From contig NZ_CP119520.1 in the NCBI RefSeq assembly GCF_029223865.1, forward strand, positions 4,712,001 to 4,776,000: 64,000 bases of DNA, in the 5' to 3' direction. Source of the stretch: Telluria mixta. Its GTDB lineage: Bacteria > Pseudomonadota > Gammaproteobacteria > Burkholderiales > Burkholderiaceae_D. Below, piece after piece: positions 34,545-44,203 of this stretch. Below the pieces are notes generated by a model that made no database searches, was not told the DNA's origin, and saw only the letters and a program-made list of their open reading frames with translations. The translations under genes and the position numbers were made by a program. The first letter of the stretch is position 1; every line of letters begins with the position of its first letter.

Positions 34545-35633
34545 ATGAAATCCATCGCTCATCGCACCATGGGACTGATGTGCGCGCTGGCCGCATCCGG
34601 TGCCAATGCGCAGACGGTGATGCAGGTGTACGGCCTGATCGACACCGGCATGGTTTGGGTAAACAACGTCGATGTGCAGGGCCGTTCGTTCGTCAAGATG
34701 CCATCACTCACCAGTACCTTTCCGTCGCTCTTGGGCTTTCGTAGCACCGAAGACCTGGACAACGGACTACAGGCGTTTTACGTGCTCGAGAATGGTTTAA
34801 TGATGGATACCGGCAGTGCTGGCCAGGGTGGGCGCCTGTTCGGCCGGCAGGCGTTGGTGGGCCTGCTGGGTGCCTGGGGTACGCTAACCCTGGGGCGCCA
34901 GCTGAACATGACATCGATCGCGACGATCAAGACCGACGTGCTGGGTCCGCACCTGTTCTCGGTGCGTTCGATCGATGCCTATCTGGCAAATGCGCGAAGC
35001 GACAACGCCATCGGCTACCTGGGCAACTTTAACGGCATCGTTGTTGGGGCGACCTGGAGCTTCGGGCGCGACGGCTCGGCGGCGGGCGGTCCCACTGCCA
35101 CCAATTGCCCGGGGGAGGTACCCGGCAACGCGAAAGCGTGCCGGCAGTACACGGGCCTGCTCGGCTATGAGACGAAAGACTGGGGCCTCAACGGCTCCTA
35201 TGACCGCATGTACGGCAACAGCGGCGCCGCAGGTGGCCTCACGAGCAGCGCCAACACCGATACCCGCACCACGATCAACGGTTTCCTGGTGCTCGGTGCC
35301 ACAAAGATCGGAGGCGGCGTGATCGAACGCGAGACCAGGGCCGCGACCGGCTTGAGCGAGTCGAACCTGTACTACCTCGGCGTCAGCTACCCGATTGGCG
35401 TATGCGCGATCGATGCCCAGGTGGCGCGGCGCGATACGAAGCATTCGTCGTCGGAAGTCGCCATGCTGGTGGGCCGCTTGACCTACAGCCTGTCGAAGCG
35501 CAGCGCCGTGTATACGTCCATCGGCCGCATGGTCAACAAGGGCTCGTCTGCAGTGTCGCTGGACGCCGGCGGGACGGTGGCGCCGGGACTGGGCCAGAAC
35601 GGCGTCATGGCCGGCTTGCGGCATACCTTCTGA
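34545..35633 (+). CDS. Gram-negative general porin (Omp32-like)
   Basis: Outer-membrane diffusion channel of 362 residues typical of betaproteobacteria. Signal peptide (MGLMCALAASGANAQ), first strand TVMQVYGLIDTGMVWVN, the porin hallmark SLLGFRSTEDLDNGLQAFYV (about residues 62-82), FGRQALVGLLGAWGTLTLGR, and C-terminal MAGLRHTF ending in Phe. RBS GAGACAGT precedes ATG 34545. It probably lets small phenolics or sugars into the periplasm for the neighbouring pathways. Confidence 0.93.
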   Translation: MKSIAHRTMGLMCALAASGANAQTVMQVYGLIDTGMVWVNNVDVQGRSFVKMPSLTSTFPSLLGFRSTEDLDNGLQAFYVLENGLMMDTGSAGQGGRLFGRQALVGLLGAWGTLTLGRQLNMTSIATIKTDVLGPHLFSVRSIDAYLANARSDNAIGYLGNFNGIVVGATWSFGRDGSAAGGPTATNCPGEVPGNAKACRQYTGLLGYETKDWGLNGSYDRMYGNSGAAGGLTSSANTDTRTTINGFLVLGATKIGGGVIERETRAATGLSESNLYYLGVSYPIGVCAIDAQVARRDTKHSSSEVAMLVGRLTYSLSKRSAVYTSIGRMVNKGSSAVSLDAGGTVAPGLGQNGVMAGLRHTF

Positions 35634-35902
35634 CGGTATCGTCTACGGCGGTCCGTTGTTCCTGACGAGTGTCGGCCTGACGGTGACTGGCCTGGTCCAC
35701 CATCTTGGGCCATCTATCGATACGACGGATACCACCAATCGGAACGTCCGATTGGTGGGGTTGATATCTCACCGGTACATTATGAATCCGCTATGGCGAG
35801 CACGGACGGGTGAACGGTCGGCAGGACCGGGCGCCCATGTGGCGCTTCCAGGCGCGGATCCCGCGCCGTTCGTTGTGGCGAACTACACATGAGGAGACAT
35901 GA

Positions 35903-37048
35903 ATGAAAAGCACAACCGAAAACTGGGGCGGCCGCGCTACCCTGATGGTGGCGCACTGCGCCGGGATGGTCGATCTGGTCGCGCTGCCGGTCTGGGTTGG
36001 GGTCCTGATCAGCGGATATGGATTGGATCCGCAGCAAGCAGGCGGGCTTGCTACCTTGTTCCTGCTCGGGGCCGTCTCCGCAAGCCTGCTGGTCGCTCCC
36101 CGCTTCGCCCGACTGCCCGCGCGCGCCACCGCGGCGGCTGGCTTTGCCATCGCGGCCCTGGCATTCGGTGCCGTCGGGATGGTCGACGGCTACATGACGA
36201 TGGCGGTCTTGCACGTGGTCGCAGGCCTGGCCGCGGCAACCGCGTTGAGCGTCACGCACGCCACCATCGGCGCCAGCGGCAACCCGCATCGTCTGTTCGC
36301 CATCGTCGGCTTCGCGCTGGGCGTTTTCGGCATCCTGTTCATGGGCGGCGTGCCGAAGATTGTGGCCGCCGTGGGCGCGCCCGCGCTGTTCCGGTGCTTC
36401 GCCGGCATCATGGCCTTCGCCGCCTGCGTAGCCGCGCTGGGCTTTCCCGAAGCCCCTGCCGCGAGCGCGGTTACGCAGCGCTCCGGCGCCAAGTTGCCAC
36501 GCGCGGTATGGCTGGCCGCGATCGGCGTGAGCTGCATGGCGCTGGTGCAGGCAATGATGTTCGCTTTCGTCGAGCGCATTGGGGCCGATCGCAGTTTCGG
36601 CGCTGGGACCGTGGCGGGCGTGCTGATCGCGCTCGGTTTTGTCAACCTGATCCCGGCGCCGCTCGCCGCCTTCCTGCAAAAGCGCGTCAACCCACGCACG
36701 GTGCTCGTCTGCGGCCCCGTTGTGCAGGCGCTGCTGGCCTTGCTGATGACGCAAAGTCAGACATTCGTTCCCTATGCGGCCGGCGCGATGTTCTTCGCCG
36801 CCGTGATGATCTTCACTCATACCTTCGCGTTCGGCTTGCTGGCCGCGCTCGACCCTAGCGGCCGTGCGGTGGGCGCGACACCAGCCATGCTAATGATCGG
36901 TGCCGCGGTTGGGCCCATCCTCGGCGGGACTGTCGTCAAGCTGGCCGGCTACCAGAGCCTGGGGTTCGCGGCGGTCCTCATCGCCGCCTGCGCGGTGGCC
37001 TGCTTCATGCCGCGCCGGGCCGCCAACGCAGTCCTCTCGCAACGCTGA
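35903..37048 (+). CDS. MFS transporter
   Basis: Inner-membrane permease of 381 residues with about 12 hydrophobic segments (GMVDLVALPVWVGVLISGYG; TLFLLGAVSASLLVAPRFAR; AVGATPAMLMIGAAVGPILG). It resembles small YbfB/aromatic-acid-type MFS members rather than sugar symporters. ATG 35903 follows AGGAGACATGA. It is the first gene upstream of the envelope and ring-cleavage operon, so uptake or export of the aromatic substrate is likely. A 335-base gap with a hairpin separates it from the next gene. Confidence 0.85.
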   Translation: MKSTTENWGGRATLMVAHCAGMVDLVALPVWVGVLISGYGLDPQQAGGLATLFLLGAVSASLLVAPRFARLPARATAAAGFAIAALAFGAVGMVDGYMTMAVLHVVAGLAAATALSVTHATIGASGNPHRLFAIVGFALGVFGILFMGGVPKIVAAVGAPALFRCFAGIMAFAACVAALGFPEAPAASAVTQRSGAKLPRAVWLAAIGVSCMALVQAMMFAFVERIGADRSFGAGTVAGVLIALGFVNLIPAPLAAFLQKRVNPRTVLVCGPVVQALLALLMTQSQTFVPYAAGAMFFAAVMIFTHTFAFGLLAALDPSGRAVGATPAMLMIGAAVGPILGGTVVKLAGYQSLGFAAVLIAACAVACFMPRRAANAVLSQR

Positions 37049-37077
37049 GCGCAAGCGTTTCTTTTTGCTCGCTGCGC

Positions 37078-37100
37078 GCCTGCCGGGATGTCCGGCAGGC
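37078..37100. terminator. 9-bp GC-rich hairpin after the MFS gene
   Basis: GCCTGCCGG (37078-37086) pairs perfectly with CCGGCAGGC (37092-37100), 5-base loop, 30 bases after the MFS stop. There is no T-run on the plus strand. Probably a transcript end. Confidence 0.5.
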
Positions 37101-37383
37101 GGGTTCGCATCGGCGCGGCACGATGTATCGGCCGCGCCGATAGATGTCATCGATAGTCTCAAGTTCTCCGCTGCGAGCGCTCGCTATACCATCAATCCAT
37201 AACAAATCGGCACCACGGTGCCGCCACAAGATGGAGACCACGCCCATGCATTCCCGGGATTAACCGCAGCATCCACTCCGCCCGCTCCATGTCGGGCGCT
37301 TCCAGCCAAACGATTCCGGACAGGTGCCCCATCGGCTGCGCCAGGGAATCGCTTTGCCGTATTCACTTTGCAGGGAACGTGGA
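37101..37383. promoter_or_regulatory. Leader region of the large catabolic operon
   Basis: No gene is supported here. The frame of the next gene is open from 37324 but lacks a good start there. A promoter for the 37384-49666 operon should lie in this stretch, but I cannot point to reliable -35/-10 boxes. Confidence 0.3.
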
Positions 37384-38469
37384 ATGAATCTGAATGTTTC
37401 AAGTTTGTATTCCCGGGCTGCGCTGCTGGCGATATTGATGCCTGCAAGCGTCGCCGCGGCGCCCGAGGCGGCTGTGCTGGCCCGGCCGGCACTGAAGGCT
37501 GAGCGGCTGCACAGCCGCAGCTTCCTGGCGCTTGCGAGCGCCGGCAAGCGCCTGGTGGCAGTGGGGGAACGCGGTCTGATCGCGCTTTCCGACGATCATG
37601 GCGCCAGCTGGCGCCAAGCCAGCACGCCGGTCAGTATCACGCTGACCTGCGTCAGTTTCGTCGATGCGCGCCTGGGCTGGGCGGCGGGGCATGCAGGCGC
37701 AATTCTGCATACCGCCGACGGCGGTGCGACCTGGACCCTGCAAACGGACGGACGCGCGGTCGCGCGACAGATACAGACTTCGGTATCGGACGTGAGCGCC
37801 GGTACGGCAGCCGCCGGCATGGCGGCCGTGGCCGCGCAGCTGGTCGCCGATGGACCGGACAAGCCCTTCCTCGACATCCAGTTCAGCGATGCACGCCATG
37901 GCGTGGCGGTGGGAGCGTACGGGCTGGCGGTGAAGACCGACGATGGTGGCCGGACCTGGCAGTCGTTCATGCACCAGGTCCCCAATCCCAAGGGCCTTCA
38001 CCTGTACGCAGTGCGGATGGCGGGGGACTCGGTCTGGCTGGCGGGCGAGCAGGGCTATCTGGCCCGTTCCGCCGGCGCCGGTCACGACTTCCAGCGCATC
38101 GAGACGCCTTACCGGGGCAGCTATTTCGCGCTGGCGGCAAACGGTAACGGGGTGGTCGTGGCGGGATTGAAGGGCAATGCCTTCCAGGTCAGCCCGGACG
38201 GGGTCGCCTTCAGCCGTATCGAAGGCGCGCCGCCGGTCTCGTTCAGCAGTGTGACCAAGCTGCGTGACGGCAGGCTGGCATTCACCAACCAGGCTGGCCA
38301 GGTGCTGTTGGCGCCGCACCTGGGCGCCCGGCTGACGATTCTGCCCGCGGGCCCACGCGCCCCGTTGAGCGCAGTGGCCGAGTCCGCGGACGGCCGTCTG
38401 GTGCTGGCCGGGGCCGCCGGCCTCGAGCGCATGGCGCCGGACGTCGCGAAGACCGGAGGACGGCAATGA
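37384..38469 (+). CDS. YCF48-like beta-propeller protein (exported)
   Basis: Protein of 361 residues with a signal peptide (ALLAILMPASVAAAPEA) and repeated BNR/YCF48-type motifs (GLIALSDDHGASWRQAS; GAILHTADGGATWTLQT; GLAVKTDDGGRTWQSFM), which build a propeller. ATG 37384 is the start; the longer frame begins in leader sequence. It overlaps the RND gene by ATGA. YCF48-like, RND/MMPL, DUF1302 and DUF1329 proteins commonly occur together in proteobacterial clusters for hydrophobic compounds and are thought to assist trans-envelope movement. The exact function is unknown. Confidence 0.85.
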   Translation: MNLNVSSLYSRAALLAILMPASVAAAPEAAVLARPALKAERLHSRSFLALASAGKRLVAVGERGLIALSDDHGASWRQASTPVSITLTCVSFVDARLGWAAGHAGAILHTADGGATWTLQTDGRAVARQIQTSVSDVSAGTAAAGMAAVAAQLVADGPDKPFLDIQFSDARHGVAVGAYGLAVKTDDGGRTWQSFMHQVPNPKGLHLYAVRMAGDSVWLAGEQGYLARSAGAGHDFQRIETPYRGSYFALAANGNGVVVAGLKGNAFQVSPDGVAFSRIEGAPPVSFSSVTKLRDGRLAFTNQAGQVLLAPHLGARLTILPAGPRAPLSAVAESADGRLVLAGAAGLERMAPDVAKTGGRQ

Positions 38470-40919
38470 ACGTCACGTCTTCGACTTCCCGCCTGGACCC
38501 GATTCCCGACCTGGAACACTTCGACCGCCAATCCGGCTCCTTCGCGGAGCGGCTCTTGTTCAACCACCGCGCCATTGTCGTGGCGCTCTGCATGGCGCTG
38601 ACGGCGCTGCTGGCCTGGACGGCCCAGGGGCTGCGGTTGAACGCCAGCTTCGAGGACATGATCCCGAAGAGCCATCCGTACATCGCTAACTACCTGAAGA
38701 ACAAACAGGACCTGGCGGGCCTGGGCAACACGGTGCGGATCGCGGTCGCTGCCAAAGGAGGCAGCATCTACGATCCGGCCTATCTGGTGACGCTGCAGCG
38801 CGTCAGCGACGAGGTATTCCTGCTCCCCGGCGTCGACCGCGCCGCGATGAAGTCGCTGTGGACACCATCGACGCGCTGGGTCGGCGTCACGGAGGATGGC
38901 ATGGACGGCGGCCCGGTCATCCCGAACGAATACGATGGCTCGCCCGCCAGTATCGACCAGGTGCGCATGAACGTACAGCGCTCCGGCCAGGTCGGCCAGC
39001 TGGTGGCGCGTGACGGCGGGTCCAGCATCATCTATGTGTCGCTGCTGGCGATCGACCCGGAGACCGGCAAGGCGCTGGACTACGCCGTCTTCTCCGAGCG
39101 GCTGGAGGGGATCCGCGCGCGTTATCAGGCGCAGAACGTCGACATCCACATCGTCGGCTTCGCCAAGGTGGTGGGCGATCTGATCGACGGCATCCGCCTG
39201 ATCCTGCTGTTCTTCGCCGTGGCCATCCTGATAGCGACGGCCATGCTGTACTGGTACACCCGCTGCGTACGCAGCACCTTGCTGGTGGTGTTGTGTTCTT
39301 GCGTGGCGGTCGTGTGGCAGCTCGGCCTGCTGCCGCTGCTCGGCTACGCGCTCGATCCCTATTCGGTGCTGGTGCCTTTTCTGGTGTTTGCGATCGGCAT
39401 GAGCCACGGCGCGCAAAAGATGAACGGCATCATGCAGGACGTCGCCCGCGGCGCGCACCGCATCATCGCCGCGCGCTTCACGTTCCGCCGGCTGTTCCTG
39501 GCCGGGCTCACGGCCCTGCTGTGCGACGCGGTCGGCTTCGCGGTGCTGATGATCATCGATATCAAGGTGATCAAGGACTTGGCGGTGGTGGCCAGCATAG
39601 GTGTCGCGGCCCTGATTTTCACCAACCTGATTCTGCTGCCCATCCTGCTGTCCTACCTCGGAGTGAGCGCGAAGGCGGCGCAACGCAGTCTGGGCCATGG
39701 CGGGGAGGGCAGGGGCAATGGCGCCCTATGGGGCCTGCTCGGCAAGTTCACGGAGCGGCGCTGGGCCGGGCCGACGGTCGTGCTTGCCGTGCTCATGGGC
39801 GTGGCGGGCTATGCCGCGAGCCTGCACCTGAAGATCGGCGATCTCGACCCGGGCGCCCCGGAACTACGCGCCGACTCGCGCTACAACCGCGACAACGCCT
39901 ACGTGGTCGGCCACTACGCGGCCAGTAGCGACGTGTTCGCCGTCATGGTGCGTACGCCCGAGGGCCAGTGCGCGGCCTACGACACCTTGATGCATGTCGA
40001 TGCTCTGGAGTGGCGCCTGGCGCAGCTCCCCGGGGTCGACTCCACCAATACCATGGCTTTGCTGAACCGCCGCGTGATCACCGGACTCAACGAGGGCAAC
40101 CTGAAGTGGTACGAGCTGCTGCAGAACCAGAGCTCACTGAACATGGTCACTGCCGGCGCCCCGCGCGGCCTGTACAACAATTCCTGCAACTTGCTGACGA
40201 TGTACGTCTACCTGCGCGACCACAAGGCCGACACGCTCACGCGCGTGGTGGAGGAGGTCGAGCGCTTCGCCGCGGATAACAACACGGCCGACGTTCAGTT
40301 TCAGCTTGCGGCCGGTAACGCGGGCATTGAAGCGGCCACCAATATCGTCGTGAAAGACGCCAGCCGGGCCATGTTGTACTGGGTCTACGGCGCCGTTGTG
40401 CTGCTGTGCCTGGTTACCTTCCGCTCCTGGCGCGCGGTGCTATGCGCCGTTCTGCCGCTGGTGCTGACCTCGATCTTGTGCGAAGCGCTGATGGTCGCCC
40501 TGGGCATCGGCGTCAAGGTGGCGACCCTGCCGGTGATCGCCCTCGGCGTGGGCATCGGCATCGACTACGCGCTGTACGTGATGAGCATCATGCTGGCCCG
40601 GCTGCGCGCCGGCGACAGCCTCGACCAGGCCTACCGCGAGGCATTGCACTTCACAGGCAAGGTCGTGCTGCTGACCGGCGTGACGCTGGCGGTCGGTGTG
40701 TTCACCTGGGTCCTGTCGCCCATCAAGTTTCAGGCCGATATGGGCCTCCTCCTGGCATTCATGTTTCTTTGGAACATGGTGGGTGCGCTCGTGCTGTTGC
40801 CGGCACTGGCCCGCTACCTGCTGCCTGAAATGCCGCAGACGAGCGGGACGGAGTCAACCACGAAGCCTGGAGATGCGCCTGCCGTCGGTGTCGCGCATTC
40901 CGCCGCCAACCTTCAATAG
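38466..40919 (+). CDS. RND-superfamily (MMPL-type) transporter
   Basis: Inner-membrane transporter of 817 residues with two MMPL repeats. The first helix (VVALCMALTALLAWTAQGLR) is followed by a large periplasmic loop, helix bundles (LILLFFAVAILIATAMLYWY; LLPLLGYALDPYSVLVPFLV), a second loop and a second bundle (VATLPVIALGVGIGIDYALY; VVLLTGVTLAVGVFTWVLSP). This is the predicted-exporter class related to hopanoid/lipid RND proteins, not drug-efflux AcrB. Coupled to the YCF48-like gene and followed by DUF1302/DUF1329, it likely moves a hydrophobic substrate across the envelope. Confidence 0.9.
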   Translation: MNVTSSTSRLDPIPDLEHFDRQSGSFAERLLFNHRAIVVALCMALTALLAWTAQGLRLNASFEDMIPKSHPYIANYLKNKQDLAGLGNTVRIAVAAKGGSIYDPAYLVTLQRVSDEVFLLPGVDRAAMKSLWTPSTRWVGVTEDGMDGGPVIPNEYDGSPASIDQVRMNVQRSGQVGQLVARDGGSSIIYVSLLAIDPETGKALDYAVFSERLEGIRARYQAQNVDIHIVGFAKVVGDLIDGIRLILLFFAVAILIATAMLYWYTRCVRSTLLVVLCSCVAVVWQLGLLPLLGYALDPYSVLVPFLVFAIGMSHGAQKMNGIMQDVARGAHRIIAARFTFRRLFLAGLTALLCDAVGFAVLMIIDIKVIKDLAVVASIGVAALIFTNLILLPILLSYLGVSAKAAQRSLGHGGEGRGNGALWGLLGKFTERRWAGPTVVLAVLMGVAGYAASLHLKIGDLDPGAPELRADSRYNRDNAYVVGHYAASSDVFAVMVRTPEGQCAAYDTLMHVDALEWRLAQLPGVDSTNTMALLNRRVITGLNEGNLKWYELLQNQSSLNMVTAGAPRGLYNNSCNLLTMYVYLRDHKADTLTRVVEEVERFAADNNTADVQFQLAAGNAGIEAATNIVVKDASRAMLYWVYGAVVLLCLVTFRSWRAVLCAVLPLVLTSILCEALMVALGIGVKVATLPVIALGVGIGIDYALYVMSIMLARLRAGDSLDQAYREALHFTGKVVLLTGVTLAVGVFTWVLSPIKFQADMGLLLAFMFLWNMVGALVLLPALARYLLPEMPQTSGTESTTKPGDAPAVGVAHSAANLQ

Positions 40920-40954
40920 CAGCAAACACACGCACCAATAACAAGGGAGACATC

Positions 40955-42634
40955 ATGAATCGATTCAGGCCGACACCAGAAAAATCCGGGCCGCCGCGGC
41001 GTTCAGTCATCGGGCAGGCCGTCCTCGCCGTAGCCGCCGGCGTTGCAGCATCGGCAGTGCATGCGGGGCCGGTCGAGACCGACAATCCGGATCTCAAAAT
41101 TCGGTTCGACAACACGGTCAAGTACAGCCAAGCCTACCGGCTGCAGGACCGTTCGCCGGGTCTGGCGAGCTGCGCGATCTGCCTGAATCAGAACGACGGC
41201 GATAACAATTTCGGCAAAGGCCTGGTGTCGAACCGCGTCGACCTGCTCAGCGAGTTCGATATCGCTTACCAGAATGTCGGCCTGCGTGTTAGCGGGGCCG
41301 CCTGGTATGACGCGAAGTACCGCTCGTCCAACGACAACAATACCGTCACCGCCAACCACGTTCCGCGCAATGAGTTCCCGAATGCGACCCGCAAGCTGCT
41401 CGGGAAAAAGGCGGAGCTGCTGGATGCCTTCGTGTTCGGCAAGACGAGCTTTGGCGATACCCAGGCCACTTTCCGTCTCGGACGCCATACCCTGCTGTGG
41501 GGCGAGAGCCTGTTTTACGGCTCCAACGGCATCGCCGGGGGCCAGGCGCCGATCGACCTGGTCAAGCTGCTCAGCGTGCCGAATGCGCAATTCAAGGAGA
41601 CCGCCATGCCGACAGGTAAGCTGTCCGGCCAGGTACAGGTCAACGAAGATTTGTCGTTGGGCGGTTACTATCAGTATGAATGGCGCAAGACCCGGTTGAT
41701 GCCGGTGGGCGGCTATCTCTCGACCTCCGACACGATGGGGCCGGGCGCCGAGCGCATCATCGCCGGCAATCCGGCGCTGCCGAATCCGCCAGTCTTCGCC
41801 GTGCTGCCCGACCAGGAACCGAAGGGTAGCGGGCAGTACGGTCTGCAGCTGCGCACGCGTGTGCCGAGCATTGATACCGATTTCGGCTTCTATGCGACCC
41901 GCTACCATGCGACCACGCCCTCGAACATCTACAGCACCCTGACCGGCTTCCCGCCGACGCTCCACCCCTCGACCTTCCTGTGGACTTACGCGGAAGGCAT
42001 TCGCGCCTATGGTGCGAGTTTCGCCAAGGCCATCGGCGAGGTCTCGCTGAGTGGCGAAGCGTCAGTGCGGCACAATGCCCCACTGTCCAGCTCTGGCCAG
42101 GCGATTCTCAGCAGCATTGGTGTCAATGTCGGCCTGAACAACAACAGCAAGCCGGGTTATGCGATCGGCGAAACCGCGCACGCGCAGCTTTCCTGGCTGG
42201 CCAGCCTGGGCCCCTCGTTCATCTCGCGCGAAGCCTCCTTCCTGGGCGAGATCGCCTGGAACCGCATCACCTCGGTCACCCGCAACGCCAGCATGCTCAA
42301 TCCGAACGCGGACCGGTCGGCGACCGCCTTGCGGATGGTGTTCTCGCCCACCTACCGCCAGCTGTTCCCAGGCGTCGATGTCAGCGTGCCGGTCGGCGTG
42401 AGCCATACGCGCGGCCGTTCGGGCGCGGTGGGGCCAGGTTTCGGCGTGGATCGCGGTGGCGACATGAATCTGGGCGTCTCCGCCATCTACCTGAACGGCT
42501 GGACACTGGCGGCGAATTACACGTGCTTCTACGGGCCGGAAGGTCCGACCCTTGATGCCGCCAACAACGCGCAGTTCAAGCAGGCCCTGCGCGATCGCGA
42601 CTACCTCTCTCTGTCGCTCCGCAACACATTCTGA
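40955..42634 (+). CDS. DUF1302 family outer-membrane protein
   Basis: Exported protein of 559 residues with a signal peptide (IGQAVLAVAAGVAASAVHAG), a beta-rich barrel-like body (LKIRFDNTVKYSQAYRLQDR; FRLGRHTLLWGESLFYGSNG) and terminal DYLSLSLRNTF ending in Phe, as in outer-membrane barrels. DUF1302 proteins accompany DUF1329, RND and YCF48-like proteins in clusters for steroids, fatty compounds and aromatics, probably as an outer-membrane channel. ATG 40955 follows AAGGGAGACATC. A signal with 'RR' motifs at the N-terminus might suggest Tat, but the Sec type is adequate. Confidence 0.88.
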   Translation: MNRFRPTPEKSGPPRRSVIGQAVLAVAAGVAASAVHAGPVETDNPDLKIRFDNTVKYSQAYRLQDRSPGLASCAICLNQNDGDNNFGKGLVSNRVDLLSEFDIAYQNVGLRVSGAAWYDAKYRSSNDNNTVTANHVPRNEFPNATRKLLGKKAELLDAFVFGKTSFGDTQATFRLGRHTLLWGESLFYGSNGIAGGQAPIDLVKLLSVPNAQFKETAMPTGKLSGQVQVNEDLSLGGYYQYEWRKTRLMPVGGYLSTSDTMGPGAERIIAGNPALPNPPVFAVLPDQEPKGSGQYGLQLRTRVPSIDTDFGFYATRYHATTPSNIYSTLTGFPPTLHPSTFLWTYAEGIRAYGASFAKAIGEVSLSGEASVRHNAPLSSSGQAILSSIGVNVGLNNNSKPGYAIGETAHAQLSWLASLGPSFISREASFLGEIAWNRITSVTRNASMLNPNADRSATALRMVFSPTYRQLFPGVDVSVPVGVSHTRGRSGAVGPGFGVDRGGDMNLGVSAIYLNGWTLAANYTCFYGPEGPTLDAANNAQFKQALRDRDYLSLSLRNTF

Positions 42635-42647
42635 CCAGGAGTACACC

Positions 42648-44027
42648 ATGCACCACACCCAAACGAACAAGATCACGTCGCGCCTGATTCCGGGACTCTG
42701 TCTGGCGATGGCATTCGGCGCCCAGACGCCGGTCTACGCAGGTGTCACCGCGGACGAGGCGGCCCAGCTGAAGTCTACCTTGACGCCGATGGGTGCAGAA
42801 CGGGCCGGCAACAAGGAGGGCACGATCCCCGCCTGGACCGGCGGCTATACGACGCCGGTACCTGGTTTCAAAAACGGCGGCCGGCGCGGCGATCCGTTTG
42901 CGAGCGACAAGCCGCTGTTTCAGATCACGGCCAAGAACATGGACCAGTATGCCGACAAGCTCACGGACGGCACCAAGGCGCTGCTGAAGAAGTATCCGAA
43001 CAGCTACCGTGTCGACATCTACACCACCCGGCGCACCGCCGCAGCCCCGCAATGGGTCTATGACAACATCTACAAGAACGCCACCAGCGCCAAGCTCGAT
43101 GGCGACGTGGTGAGCGGCGCCTACGGAGGTATTCCCTTCCCGATCCCAAAGAGCGGCTGGGAAGTGATGTCCAACCACCTGCTGCGCTGGCGCGGCGAAG
43201 CCTGGCAGCAGGACTTCCGCCAGTTCTTGACGACATCTGACGGCAAGCGCGTACTGTCCAGCGAAGGTCAGGGCACCTACCAGATGCCGTACTACTTCAA
43301 GGACGGCGCCGACAAGTTCAAGAACAACAATTACTGGATGCTGCGCCTGGTGACGGCGGCGCCCGCGATCCGGGCCGGGGAAGCCATCTCCGGCATCGAG
43401 AACCTGGATCCGGACAAGACCCAGGCCTGGGTCTACCTGACCGGTCAGCGCCGTACTCGCAAGCTGCCGAACGCCTGCTGCGATACGCCGACGCCGGCAT
43501 CCGCCGGGGTGATGAGCTTTGACGAGATCGACGTCTGGAATGGCCGCGGCGACCGCTTCGACTGGAAGATCGTGGGCAAGAAAGAGATCTACATTCCCTA
43601 CAACGCGAACGGCCTGTACACGCCAAAGACGGATGCGGAAGTCTTCGGGACGAACCACCTGAACCCCGACCACGTGCGCTGGGAGCTGCACCGCGTGTGG
43701 GTGGTCGAGGCCACCCTCAAGCAGGGCAAGCGCCACCAGGCGCCGAAGTCACGCTACTACGTCGACGAGGATACCTGGGTGGCGGTGCTGGGCGATCGCT
43801 GGGACGCCAAGGGACAGCTGTGGAAGACCCTGTGGTCGCATCCGGTGGTGATGCCAGATCTGCCAGCTACCACGCCGCCGCAGCAATTCGGCTTCAATGA
43901 CCTCCTGACCGGGGCCTGGTACATGAGCGGAGCGGTGAACGAGAAGAATACCCACTATCGCATCATCGGCCGTCAACCGGAAGCCAGTTTCACCGGCGAT
44001 GCGCTGGCGGGCGAGGGTGTCCGCTAG
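42648..44027 (+). CDS. DUF1329 family periplasmic protein
   Basis: Exported protein of 459 residues related to LolA/LolB-like lipid-handling proteins. Signal peptide (IPGLCLAMAFGAQTPVYAGV), then the family start VTADEAAQLKSTLTPMGAER, AGNKEGTIPAWTGGY, IPFPIPKSGWEVMSNHLLRW and a C-terminal RYYVDEDTWVAVLGDRWDAK. ATG 42648 is 13 bases after the DUF1302 stop; an open frame starting in the DUF1302 gene is not used. Presumed to pair with DUF1302 and the RND protein in handling a hydrophobic substrate. Confidence 0.9.
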   Translation: MHHTQTNKITSRLIPGLCLAMAFGAQTPVYAGVTADEAAQLKSTLTPMGAERAGNKEGTIPAWTGGYTTPVPGFKNGGRRGDPFASDKPLFQITAKNMDQYADKLTDGTKALLKKYPNSYRVDIYTTRRTAAAPQWVYDNIYKNATSAKLDGDVVSGAYGGIPFPIPKSGWEVMSNHLLRWRGEAWQQDFRQFLTTSDGKRVLSSEGQGTYQMPYYFKDGADKFKNNNYWMLRLVTAAPAIRAGEAISGIENLDPDKTQAWVYLTGQRRTRKLPNACCDTPTPASAGVMSFDEIDVWNGRGDRFDWKIVGKKEIYIPYNANGLYTPKTDAEVFGTNHLNPDHVRWELHRVWVVEATLKQGKRHQAPKSRYYVDEDTWVAVLGDRWDAKGQLWKTLWSHPVVMPDLPATTPPQQFGFNDLLTGAWYMSGAVNEKNTHYRIIGRQPEASFTGDALAGEGVR

Positions 44028-44203
44028 CAGCTGCGCCGCCGACGGCCGGTGGGTTCCCGCTCGCACCGGACCCATTGGCCGGCCGGATAGCACCCTATCG
44101 GGAGAATCCATTTTACGGCAGTGGAGATGCGCACTTACAGTAAGCCGTCGCCGTGAAGCATTGGCCTTCCCGGCTTTAAACAATCATCCGACACGAAACA
44201 ACA

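Noticed and set aside
38121..39698. 525-residue minus-strand frame opposite the RND gene
   Set aside because: Low-complexity His/Gln/Arg composition typical of the complement of a hydrophobic membrane protein gene.
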